Source: Agapanthus africanus
Lineage: Eukaryota; Streptophyta; Magnoliopsida; Asparagales; Amaryllidaceae
DNA length: 64,000 bases
Assembly: GCA_030015575.1 (NCBI GenBank)
Contig: CM057338.1
Span: forward strand, 633,136,189-633,200,188
Reading direction: 5' to 3'
Shown: positions 9,618 to 19,729 of the stretch, one piece after another
Numbering within the stretch: position 1 is the first letter of the stretch
Layout: each line of letters begins with the position of its first letter
Notes under the pieces: model-generated
Databases searched by the model: none
Told to the model about the DNA's origin: nothing
The model's input: only the letters and a program-made list of their open reading frames with translations
Program-made: the position numbers and the translations under genes

Positions 9618-12600
9618 CTAAGGCCATGTACTGGCGTATCGAAGACCTATCATCTCGATCAGCCGCTCGAACTGAGTCTGGGGCAGGGCCTTGGTGAATG
9701 GATCAGCAGTGTTATCTTCTGAAGCGACTCTCCGAACCTCGATCTCCTGGCGATCTACGATCTCCCTGATCAGGTGATACCGCCTCAAGATGTGCCTGGA
9801 TCTCTGATGGGACCTGGGTTCCTTCGCTAATGCTATAGCCCCGTTGTTGTCGCAATACAGAGGTATTGGATCAACAATGGACGGAACCACCTGAAGTTCT
9901 TTCAAGAACTTCCTCATCCAGACAGCTTCTTTTGCGGCATCAGATGCAGCGATGTATTCCGCTTCCATCGTCGAGTCTGCAACGGTTTCCTGTTTGGAAC
10001 TCTTCCAACACACCGCCCCTCCATTGAGGGTAAAGACAAAACCCGACATGGACTTGGAATCATCCTTGTCACTCTGGAAGCTGGAGTCAGCAAAGGCCTC
10101 GATCTGGAGGTCCTTTCCGCCATACACCAAGAACATCTCCTTAGTCCTTCTCAGGTACTTGAGAATGTTCTTTACCGCTATCCAGTGTTTCTCCCCAGGG
10201 TTAGACTGATACCGGCTTACCACACTCAGTGCATAAGCTACATCCGGTCTGGTACACAACATCGCATACATTATAGAGCCTACCGCAGAAGCGTAGGGTA
10301 TAATAGACATGCGATCCCTCTCCAAATCAGTCTTGGGAGACATCTCTTTAGAGAGGGTGATCCCGTGACAAGCCGGTAGGTTACCGCGCTTGGAATCTTC
10401 CATACTGAACCTCTTCAGTATGGTGTCGATGTACCTGGACTGTGAAAGTCCTAATATCCTCTTGGATCTGTCACGGTAGATCCGGATACCCAGAATGTAT
10501 GAGGCATCACCCAGGTCTTTCATGGAGAACCTGTGTGACAAGAACCCCTTGACAGATTGTAGCATAGGAATGTCATTTCCTATTAAGAGAATGTCATCCA
10601 CGTATAAAACGAGGAATACTACAGTTCTCGCTACAAATCTACTATAGATGCATGGTTCATCTGGATTTTTGATAAAGCCAAATTCTTTGACCGTCACATC
10701 AAAGCAGATGTTCCAACTCCGCGATGCCTGCTTTAGTCCATAGATGGACTTAAGCAACTTGCACACCTTTCCGCTGCTCCCACTCTGAATGAAACCCTCT
10801 GGCTGGTCCATATAGACACACTCCTCTAAATTTCCATTTAGAAAAGCTGTCTTTACGTCCATTTGCCAGATCTCATAATCGTGGAAGGCGGCAATGGCAA
10901 GAAGGATCCGAATGGATTTCAGCATGGCTACTGGAGAAAAGGTTTCGTCGTAGTCCAAGCCAGGTCTTTGACGAAAACCCTTTGCTACCAGCCTAGCTTT
11001 ATAGGTCTCAACCTGTCCATCTACACCAATCTTCCTTTTGAAGATCCACTTGCATCCTACGGGTTTTACCCCGTCTGGAGCAATGTCCAACGTCCATACC
11101 TTGTTGGTGTACATGGACTCCATTTCGGTCCGCATTGCATCCAGCCATTTCACTGAGTCAACGCTCTGAACGGCCTGCTGGAAGCTAGTAGGCTCATCAT
11201 AATCTATGATGCAATCCTCTCTATCCCCGTCTATGAGAAAACCGTGGTATCTCTCGGGCGGATGAGACTGCCTACTACTTCTGCGGAGCGGCGTAGGAAT
11301 GTCCTGTTCTGTTGAACCCTCTGGTTCTACCAAGCTTTCAGTAACAGTCTGTGGTTCCGGAATTTCTTCCAGTTCCACTGCGCTCCCACTAATTTCCTTT
11401 TCCAAGAACTGGTGTTCTAGAAAGTGGGCATTACGAGAAACAAGGACTTTTTGTTCCTCTGCGTAGTAGAAAAGATACCCCCTGGTGTTCTTTGGGTATC
11501 CCACAAACTTGCACAGTACTGAGCGTGCCTCGAGTTTGTCCGCATGCTGCTTTTTGACAAAAGCTGGACATCCCCAGATCTTCAGATATTGAAGATAGGG
11601 TTTCTTCCCACTCCACATTTCATATGGGGTGGTAGGCACAGTCTTAGTCGGAACTCGGTTCAAAAGGTATGCTGCTGATTCTAGCGCATATCCCCAGAAT
11701 GATCGCGGCAACTCAGCGTTACTCATCATGGACCGCACCATATCCAATAGGGTGCGGTTCCGTCTCTCCGATACACCGTTATGTTGCGGGGTGTATGGAG
11801 GAGTAAGCTGAGAGAGAATTCCGTTCTCTTTTAAATAGTCCAGGAATTCGGCACTTAAGTATTCTCCACCTCGATCCGATCTTAGAATCTTAATACTTTT
11901 GCCGGTCTGTTTCTCTACTTCATTCTTATACTCCTGGAATTTTCCAAAGGCCTCGGACTTATGTTTCATTAAGAAGACATAACCGTACCTTGAGAAGTCA
12001 TCCGTAAAAGTAATGAAGTAAGAATGTCCGCTTCGGGCATGTGTAGACATTGGACCGCACACGTCACTATGTACGAGTCCCAAGAGCTCGCTCGCTCTTA
12101 CTCCTTGTCCAGTAAATGGAGTCTTTGTCATCTTTCCTTTGGGACAAGATTGACAAGTGGCATACGATTGATATTCGAACGCATTCAAATATCCTTCTGT
12201 ATGTAACTTAGTCAACCTTCTCTCATTGATGTGACCCAATCTACAATGCCATAAGAAAGTCTGATTTATTTCTGGAGACTTTCTTTTGTGTGTATTCTGG
12301 ACGTTGAAAATCTGTGGTTGGTTTAACACGTATATACCATTACTCAATGTACCTGACCCAATCAAAACTTGATTAAGGTGAATGTTTACAACATTACTTA
12401 CAAACGCAAATTCATAACCTTCTTTAGAAACTAAAGATACAGAAATGATATTACAAGTTGCGTTGGGTACAAAAAAGCAATTACGCAAAACCAAAACATG
12501 TCCATCTGACATTCCCAGGTGATAGTCCCCCACGGCTTTAGCATCCATGCTAGCTCCGTTTGCAACTCTGAGGGTCATGTCACCTGCCTTCAAAACCCTA

Positions 12601-13568
12601 CGGTTTCTCAACGCCTGCAAAGAATTACAGATATGAGATCCTGATCCGGTATCCAATACCCAGGAAGTAGAGTTTATTGAAAGAAAATTTTCAATAACAT
12701 ACACACCTGAAGCTGAAGCTGCAACCTGCTTCAATTCCTGTGTTCTGGCCTTCCAGGCCCTGCAATCATTCTTCCAGTGTCCTTTCTTATGACAATAGAA
12801 GCATTCTTCCTTATCCACAAGCTTCCCCGCTATCTTTGTTGCTTTACCTTTTCCCTTCGTATCCACTTTACTAACACCGCCCCTTGGTTTGGCGGGGGCC
12901 TTCTTCTTCTTTCCCTTGGCTTTCGCCTTTGACCTAGAAGAAGATGATCCTCCTACAAACAAAGTGGATGTTTCCCTACCTTTCTGTAGGGTGCCCTCTG
13001 CGCTCCTCAGCATGTTGAGGAGCTCTGATAGTTCAACCTCTTTTTCTTGTAGGTTGAAGTTCAGTATAAACTGGGCGTAAGTGGAAGGAAGGGACTGGAG
13101 AACTATATCCGTATATAGCTCACTCTCCAATGTGATCCCTAGGTCAGCGAGCTCCTCAATGAAGCCGATCATCTTTAGCACATGCTCGGCTACTGATGAT
13201 CCGACGGCCATTCTTGTCGAAAACAACTTTTTCGACGCTTCGTATCTTGCGATACGTGATTGCTCTCCATACAGTTCTTTTGTATGGAGCAATATGGACT
13301 CCATGTCCATATTCTCATGCCTCCTCTGATGTTCGTTGTCCATCGAGGCAAGCAGGAGGCATTTGGCCTTCGCGCTATCAATCTCCCAAGTCTTATGGAT
13401 TTCCTTATCCGCGACGCTGGAAGTTGGACCAGGGACAGGGGGAGCTTTGGTGGTAAGAAGATACCCCAGCTTGTCATAAGTGATTGCTATCTTGACATTC
13501 CTGAGCCAATCTTTGTAGTTTGGCCCTGTCAGTTTGTTTTTATCTAGGAGTAACTTAAGTCCAGTCAT
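9618..13568 (-). CDS. gag-pol: Ang-2 Gag-Pol polyprotein, 1316 aa, uninterrupted
   Basis: One frame encodes capsid, protease, integrase and RT-RNase H of a Copia element. Counting from the ATG at 13568: an N-terminal gag domain with the UBN2-like LYGEQSRIARYEASKKLF segment (about 99-116); a Lys/Ser-rich linker; a CCHC knuckle C256-C259-H264-C269; protease LDTGSGSH with D306; a pre-integrase HHCC site H441/H446/C472/C475; integrase D502-D565-E601, a DD35E spacing; RT D904 and YVDD at 989-992; and RNase H D1161, E1202 and D1240. Every catalytic residue I looked for is present. I chose the ATG although the frame stays open six codons upstream, because those codons follow a TTG and overlap a probable 3' splice site. 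Sequence and order match the Angela/BARE-1 clade. It ends two bases short of the polypurine tract. Confidence 0.94.
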   Translation of the reverse strand: MTGLKLLLDKNKLTGPNYKDWLRNVKIAITYDKLGYLLTTKAPPVPGPTSSVADKEIHKTWEIDSAKAKCLLLASMDNEHQRRHENMDMESILLHTKELYGEQSRIARYEASKKLFSTRMAVGSSVAEHVLKMIGFIEELADLGITLESELYTDIVLQSLPSTYAQFILNFNLQEKEVELSELLNMLRSAEGTLQKGRETSTLFVGGSSSSRSKAKAKGKKKKAPAKPRGGVSKVDTKGKGKATKIAGKLVDKEECFYCHKKGHWKNDCRAWKARTQELKQVAASASGVYVIENFLSINSTSWVLDTGSGSHICNSLQALRNRRVLKAGDMTLRVANGASMDAKAVGDYHLGMSDGHVLVLRNCFFVPNATCNIISVSLVSKEGYEFAFVSNVVNIHLNQVLIGSGTLSNGIYVLNQPQIFNVQNTHKRKSPEINQTFLWHCRLGHINERRLTKLHTEGYLNAFEYQSYATCQSCPKGKMTKTPFTGQGVRASELLGLVHSDVCGPMSTHARSGHSYFITFTDDFSRYGYVFLMKHKSEAFGKFQEYKNEVEKQTGKSIKILRSDRGGEYLSAEFLDYLKENGILSQLTPPYTPQHNGVSERRNRTLLDMVRSMMSNAELPRSFWGYALESAAYLLNRVPTKTVPTTPYEMWSGKKPYLQYLKIWGCPAFVKKQHADKLEARSVLCKFVGYPKNTRGYLFYYAEEQKVLVSRNAHFLEHQFLEKEISGSAVELEEIPEPQTVTESLVEPEGSTEQDIPTPLRRSSRQSHPPERYHGFLIDGDREDCIIDYDEPTSFQQAVQSVDSVKWLDAMRTEMESMYTNKVWTLDIAPDGVKPVGCKWIFKRKIGVDGQVETYKARLVAKGFRQRPGLDYDETFSPVAMLKSIRILLAIAAFHDYEIWQMDVKTAFLNGNLEECVYMDQPEGFIQSGSSGKVCKLLKSIYGLKQASRSWNICFDVTVKEFGFIKNPDEPCIYSRFVARTVVFLVLYVDDILLIGNDIPMLQSVKGFLSHRFSMKDLGDASYILGIRIYRDRSKRILGLSQSRYIDTILKRFSMEDSKRGNLPACHGITLSKEMSPKTDLERDRMSIIPYASAVGSIMYAMLCTRPDVAYALSVVSRYQSNPGEKHWIAVKNILKYLRRTKEMFLVYGGKDLQIEAFADSSFQSDKDDSKSMSGFVFTLNGGAVCWKSSKQETVADSTMEAEYIAASDAAKEAVWMRKFLKELQVVPSIVDPIPLYCDNNGAIALAKEPRSHQRSRHILRRYHLIREIVDRQEIEVRRVASEDNTADPFTKALPQTQFERLIEMIGLRYASTWP

Positions 13569-14066
13569 GACGATTGGTCGCTGCAATTAGGAGAGAGAAG
13601 AAGAAACACTCAGCATGATGCTCTTGCAAGTTTAGAGTGGTTTTTAGTTTGTCTAAACAGGATGGCTCCCACTGTTTCTCGAATCCCTCCTCAAACCATA
13701 AAGGAAGAATTAGTCAGGATCAATCCCACCGTACAATACTTGCTTAACCGTTCAGCCAGGCCGGTGTCGGTACTTCGAGGGAGGTTTTCCAACGCTTTCG
13801 CGAAGTTCCTTAATTAAAGAACCTCTTTTCCCTGGGGGCGTAGCCCCGCTAACACCTTTCTAGGCACCTACTAGGTTTATAGCATTGATCGTTAAGTGAG
13901 AAATTTCCCGAGGAGTAGCATATACTCACAGTAGGATCGGGATCCAAATATCATCGCGTGACGAAACTGAAGGAATCCTACCAGAATCATCACACTCCAA
14001 ATGGTATGCAAATCTAGCAAGTTTCAGTACTTATGAAACTCCCGATGTGGATTTTTGCCCCATGCT

Positions 14067-14279
14067 CTTATGACCTTGGCGTGAGGTCAAAATGTCATAA
14101 GTCACATGTCAAGTTCGTCCCATCATTATCCAGGTTAATTTGAACCCACCCGTACATACCCTTGACGTAGGCCAAAATGGCAGTACGACTGTCTCAAACC
14201 AACGCATTCTATCTATGCAACAGATAAATATCCGGCAGCTACCAATCACTATGCCTTGGCGTGAGGTCAAAATACATAG
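14067..14279 (-). other. Three tandem leader stem-loops of Ang-2
   Basis: The hairpins, plus-strand coordinates, are 14249-14279 (outer arms CTATG/CATAG), 14151-14187 (CGTAC/GTACG) and 14067-14101 (CTTATGAC/GTCATAAG, eight perfect pairs). The inner cores are TTGGC...GTCAA or TTGAC...GCCAA. They correspond in order to the trio in Ang-1. Confidence 0.75.
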
Positions 14280-15413
14280 CTTGAATACTACCGAATATTT
14301 AACTGAAATGATGGAGGGCTACGGATGGTTTTGGCAAAACCGTGAACGTAGTGAACTTGATTTGGTCGATGGAACGAGATAGCTTTTAAAAGGAGTGGCT
14401 CAAGCTCCGCATTTAAAAGTTGTTTTTGAAAAGAACCGAGTGGTTTTTCGAAAGTGTTCCAACGACTTTAACTTGGTTTATTATCTTGCATTAGTTCTTT
14501 TAATGCGTGATATTCTTGCATTAGTTCTTTTAATGCGTCCCATCATTTAATCCTACCATTGCAGAAAACAACCAAAATATGACGTACGCTTATGCCATTC
14601 GCATTCGCCACGGGGCCCCGTCATTACCCGTTAGGTTACTTAACTAACGACAGAGCGGGGGCTGGGCTAGCGCGTCTGTAAAACATAAGCAACGCCTAAA
14701 TAATATCATATATAGATATACTGCAATGATAAACATTTCAGATCACAGATAAATACATTGGATATACTAGGAATCTGTAATTTGTACGAGCCTGTAACAA
14801 AAACAGATTACACGGTCGCGGTGAATAGCCAAAACCCCACCCAAGACCCCTACGGGTGCGGCAAACTACCCGCCAAGTACCCGAAGCGTAGCAACCTCCC
14901 TCATCTCCATGAGTAGGCCACTCGACACTTCGGCATACCCGGTAGTTTGTGCACCCCTCCATGGGTCTATCCTAGGAGCAAAAACAGTAAAAAGAAATTA
15001 TACAATGACGGCTACAACCCCGACCCGGTTGTGCGGCCATACAAATAATTATTACATCAATTTACAAATTTACATGAATTGCAAGAAAAGAAAACTCTCG
15101 TCTCACAACCCCCGGCTATTCACCCGCGACAATCCAACATATTTATATACACATTCCAGCACATTACAGATCATGTATAACCCCGACCAATCGACTTATA
15201 GCGATTGGCCGACGTTCAATACATGCAAACATCACAGATATAACCATCATAGTCAAAGTGCAGTGAAGTTCGGAAAAATACGGAATTATAGGACCCCAAA
15301 AGGAAATTTCTTTTCTGGAAAATCTGGGCACATATAATATATATCAAAAATCCCAAAACCAACACAGACACACACTGCACGAAAAACGATGCACAGAGGA
15401 CTACAGTACGCGG

Positions 15414-15432
15414 CGCTTCCGCGGCGGAAACG
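15414..15432 (-). other. GC-rich hairpin downstream of the primer site
   Basis: Plus-strand arms CGCTTCCG (15414-15421) and CGGAAACG (15425-15432) form an eight-pair stem with one wobble and a 3-nt loop, about 220 bases into the leader. Neighbouring sequence to about 15460 is also very GC-rich. Confidence 0.55.
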
Positions 15433-15653
15433 GGGTTCACGCGGCGGATGGGCGGCGGATTGGAGGACTTACTGCATCGTTTTTCTTGGGTGTTCACACA
15501 AAACCCTGAGACGAATTTAGGAGTATAAAGTTTTTCATTTTGACCAGAAAAAATTTCAACAGAAACTCAGATTTTGTAAAAGTTTGGTTTTTGGATTTTT
15601 CCGGTTCCGAACTTCGTTACACTTCACTACCAAGCTAGTTTAAGTTTAGTTAG

Positions 15654-15665
15654 GCTCTGATACCA
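15654..15665 (-). other. Ang-2 primer binding site (initiator tRNA-Met type)
   Basis: In sense it reads TGGTATCAGAGC, one base after the 5' LTR, complementary to the 3' end of initiator tRNA-Met. Confidence 0.93.
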
Positions 15666-15666
15666 C

Positions 15667-17855
15667 TGTAAGTCCACGTTGCGACCCCCGGTTCTTACGG
15701 GGAGGCGGAAACGGTATAAAACCAAAATTTTAACGCAAGAGGCAACATGGACTAAGCTAGGTCGGGATCTTTACCTAAACTAAAACTAGCATACTAAGCT
15801 AAAGATATTTAGCTACTCGGATAGAGATGGTTATACCTAGTTTGTCTTGAACTCCTTCGTCTTCAAGCTCCGGTGGTGATCCGATGGCTCCTTCTCGTCG
15901 TCTCCGTACGCCGAAGATAGATCCACTTGAAAGCTCCAACCTTTAGCTCCTTCTTCGGTCTTTGAAGAAACTAGCTCACTTGGTTTGCTAAACCTAGTGA
16001 ACTAGAATGAGTAGAGATGATTTAGAATGGGATTTTATCTATGGTTCTTGATTCTCAACTCATGAGACAAGAGAACCATAGATCAAGAGAGGGAGCAAGA
16101 GGTTGAGGGTGAGAGCAAGAGGAGAGCTCAAGAACAAGAGAGAGAATGAGCAAGAAAGAATGAGGCTCTCTTTTTCCTTTCACCCTCTCATAATCCAAAG
16201 TGATCATAACTCATCATATCAAAAAAGTCTTTTGGTGATGGTTAGAAGCAACCATAAGGTTATCATATCATGCACTCATTTTACTCAAAAAAGCAAGCAA
16301 GAAAAAAGTCTTTGGCATGAAATGATAACCATGGTCATCATGATGGTCAACTAGTCAAGCCTAATCAACCGGTCAACAAGTCAACAAAAGTCAACAAGTC
16401 ACCAAAGTCAACAAGTCAACAAAAGTCAACAAGTCAACAACCATATCACCATAATACTTAATTAATATAATAGTTAATCACAAATCATATTCTCATTAGG
16501 GTTGAGCAAAAATTCAAAAGTCAACGGTCAACTGTCAACAACCCTAATGAGAATCCACTGCCTCTGCCTCCCTGTCAACTGTGCATACACACCCGCATCC
16601 GCGTTCCGAGGAACACGAATGCAAACTGGATAAATCCAATCCCATAAGGTACACTAGGATCTGGCTTAAACCAAAGCCCGCTAGTGTAAACTGTCCGGAC
16701 ACTGTACGTGCACAAGTGCACGGATGTGACCGAACCCTGTCGCAAAACCATGCGACCTGTCGCAATACCATGCGACCTCTACTCTTTTGCCTAAAGGCGA
16801 AAAGCTTTCTGTGTGGGACTCTAAAGACTCGACACTACGCTGGCAGTGGGTTTAACCACAGACCGCAAGCGGCACTAGCTGTGCGTAACGGTCCCCAGGT
16901 AATGCCGACAAGAAGACCGACGAGGCGAAACCCATCTGAACTCCTACTGAGCCTGAGTGTGACATTCTCCGTACAGTCCGGTCTGTTCGTCTGATACATC
17001 GCATGGCGGGCCTAGGGGGCGGTAAACGTCAGTCCCCCAATAGCGGTACAAGTCGTGCCGGAGCGAAGCCCAAAACACCCTGAGATAACACTGGAAACCT
17101 ACCAGTATATCTCGTTTGCCCTGGCCAGGGACTACTCGTGTAATGGCTCTCCTAGACACAGCGCGATGTCAACCCCCAATACCGGGAGAGACGAATCCTG
17201 TCTAACCGTCACTGCCTCCAAGTGCTTCGGGACTGCACCCAACCACCACCTGTTTGCACGACTCCTTTGAGCCATGGTAGGGTAGTGATCAAAGTACAGT
17301 GGGAACACACCCGAGGCGAAGTGACAGTGTCAAGTCAGCGGACTAAGCTGTACTCATGTCACCTGGGAACTGATAACTGACGATAGGTATAATACCAACT
17401 AGTCAGTTCCCGACGAGTCCTGTCCAGTGTACCCGTAACCTAACGAGCACCCGCATACTATCTCAAGTACGACGTACTGACGGCTGTGGGACAGACCGTC
17501 TCCCACACTGGGATGAGAAGCGCATGCGCTGGTCTACTCCGGAGTATCGATGCCCTGTCTCGATAGTCCTGCGACCAGGGACCTGAATAAGGATGTGCTT
17601 ATAGATTACCCAGCCCCCACTGGTGTGACTGCCATCACAACGCTGGTAATCAAGCAAAGATCCTATGGGCTCCACTAATGCGTATAAGTGATATACTGAA
17701 ATAAACACAAGTACACATTGAAGTAGAAACAAACCAAGTAGCATACTACTATTTTGAGCAAGATTGTATATACAAGGTGAATATCCCAAGCATCCATTAA
17801 GTAATATACAAACTAGTATGATACAGTAATGGCCTCTAGGGCATATACACTAACA
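15667..17855 (-). repeat. Ang-2 5' LTR (family A)
   Basis: It has the same 2189-bp sequence as 7415-9603 apart from about eight positions and should carry the promoter for the Ang-2 genomic RNA. The TTGAC array recurs here at about 16344-16541. Confidence 0.95.
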
Positions 17856-19716
17856 GTCTGAACCTTTTGAAGTATTCATAGAATATAAGTTAGAAGTAGA
17901 GAACCAATAACTGGGTATAAGTATTATGTCCTATGATGAGATCAGGGAGGAGAATACTTGTGCATAGAATTCCTGGACTATTCTAAAGGAGAATGAGATT
18001 CTCTCTCAGCATTACTCCTCCGTATACACCATAGCACGATGGTATATCGGGGCGGGGCTATCACACCCTATATGATAAGGTGTGCTCTATGATGAGTACT
18101 GCTGAGTTACCTGTTTCCTTTTGGGGTTATGCACTTGAGAAGTTGCATACCTATTGAATAAGGTTCGATTCAAATCAGTGCCTACCACTCCATATGAGAT
18201 ATGGTATGGGAAGAGCCTATCTCTTAAGTTGGTTAAGATTTGGGATTGTCCGGCCTATGTCAAAAGCAAAATCCGGACAAGATCGAGGCAAGGTCAGTTC
18301 TATAGAACTGGAAAGGTTCCAGCTATACGAAACTACAGCTGTAGATTTGACAGAACCAAAGGATTCTATAGTCCCCGACGAACCTCAGCCTCTCCGCCGA
18401 TCTGGTAGGGTTCCTCCCCTGCCTGAGAGATACCTCGGTTTCTCGATGACAGTGGGAGCAAGGATTGCATCATGAGATGATGACCCAACTAGTTTCGAGC
18501 AGGCCATCGAGAGTAGGGACTCTGTAAGAATGGCTGGATGCTTAGCGATCTGAGATGGAATCCATATACACCAACAAAGTATGGACTTTGGTTGCTATAT
18601 CTGAAGGGTTAAATCCCCATCAGGAGCAAGTATATCTTGAGAAGATTACTTGGTGTAGATGGAAAAGTTGAGACTTTCAAAGCTAGACTTGTTAAAGGTT
18701 TTCGTCATCGACCAGGCGTAGATAATGATGAAACCTTTTTCCAGTAGCTATGCTTAAGTCTGTCCAGATCCTACTTACCACGGCTACATACCATGACTAC
18801 GATATCTGGCGGTTGGGTGCCATGACTGCTTTTCTAAATACTGATTTAGAAGAGAACGTCTATAAGAACACAGCCAGAGGTCTTCGTAAGCAGTGGGAGC
18901 AGCGGAAACGTGTGCAAGTTGCTTTACATAATGAAGCAGGCATCGTGGAGTTGGAACGTCTGTTTTGATGTGATAGTCAAAGTGTTTGACTTCATCAAAA
19001 TGGCAGACGAACCTTGTATATACAAAAGGGTAGTAGAGAGTAAGGTGGTCATCTTCGTATTGTACGTAGACAACGTACTCTTGATAGGAATAGAGTTTCC
19101 TATACTACGATCGATCAATCTCCTATTATCACAAGGATTCTCCAAATAGGATAAAGATGATACCTCCTAAATCCTGAGTTTTCATCTATGAGATAGATGT
19201 AATTGGATGCTAGGATTCTCACTAGATGTAGTGAGATGGTATCAATCGATCCTGGGGAGAATCACTGGAAGAGTTCCAGGGTGATAAAGACGACTGAATG
19301 TCAGTCACAGGCATTGTCTTTACCCTCTGTAAAGGGACGGTATGTTGGAAGAGTTCTAAGCAAGATACCGTGGCAAACTAGACGATAAAGGCTGGTAACA
19401 TCGCTATTAAAGATACTACCAAAGAGGCAGTTTGGGTGTATATTGGTTCATAGGATGAACCAGGTTCCTACCATTGTGTGACAATGGAACTGTGGCTTTG
19501 GCCCTGGAACCCTGGTCCCATCAGTGACCCAGACATAATCTAAGGCAGCATCACCTGATCATGGAGATAGTTGATCTCCAGGGTGATCGAGGTTAGGAGA
19601 GTAGACTCAGAGGACAACACGGCGGATCCACTCACGAAGGCCCTTTTCCCAAAGAGAGACTTTTAGGGGATGGTTGAGTATGTGATACTGCAACCACTGC
19701 TACAGATGGCCCTAGT
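17856..19716 (+). pseudogene. Ang-1 integrase/RT/RNase H remnant, second half
   Basis: This continues the Ang-1 polyprotein remnant after the Ang-2 insertion. Translated pieces resemble the integrase C-terminus (VPTTPYEIWYGK near 18180-18215), an RT with VLYVDNVLLIG near 19056-19090, and the RNase H region. It is much more decayed than Ang-2 or Ang-4 and broken in many places. Confidence 0.8.
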
Positions 19717-19729
19717 GCAAGTGGGAGAT
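19717..19729 (+). other. Ang-1 polypurine tract
   Basis: GCAAGTGGGAGAT lies directly before the 3' LTR and is identical to the Ang-2 tract. Its survival next to decayed coding sequence fits selection for continued mobilisation. Confidence 0.85.

Larger units (their letters stand above)
13569..15666 (-). other. Ang-2 untranslated leader
   Basis: About 2.1 kb lies between the primer site and the gag ATG. In sense order it holds a GC-rich hairpin (15432-15414), a conserved block with a CGTTAG/CTAACG inverted repeat (about 14680-14585), three hairpins (14279-14067), a GCGAAAGC motif (13801-13794) and a pyrimidine-rich stretch ending TTGCAG just before the ATG. It holds no supported gene. Confidence 0.82.
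7415..17855 (-). mobile_element. Ang-2: Ty1/Copia Angela-type element (family A), looks whole
   Basis: This 10,441-bp element is inserted in the integrase remnant of Ang-1 in opposite orientation. LTRs of 2189 bp (7415-9603 and 15667-17855) differ at about 8 positions by eye (about 0.4%, roughly 0.1-0.2 My at 1.3e-8). It has a primer site, a 2.1-kb leader, one uninterrupted gag-pol frame and a polypurine tract, so all parts of an autonomous Copia element are present. The flanking 5-mers are gtccc and gtctg, an imperfect duplication. It is the youngest layer of the left stack. Confidence 0.94.

Noticed and set aside
13569-13586. Upstream start for Ang-2 gag-pol, and likewise 57354-57371 for Ang-4
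   Set aside because: Those frames begin with TTG; the first ATG is six codons downstream and follows a likely splice acceptor.
14909-15337. 142-residue frame in the Ang-2 leader
   Set aside because: It lies antisense to the element; the 58663-59028 counterpart in Ang-4 differs in length and frame, with no family match.
15654-15665. tRNA-like GCTCTGATACCA sequence
   Set aside because: It is the primer binding site complement; no tRNA cloverleaf is present around it.
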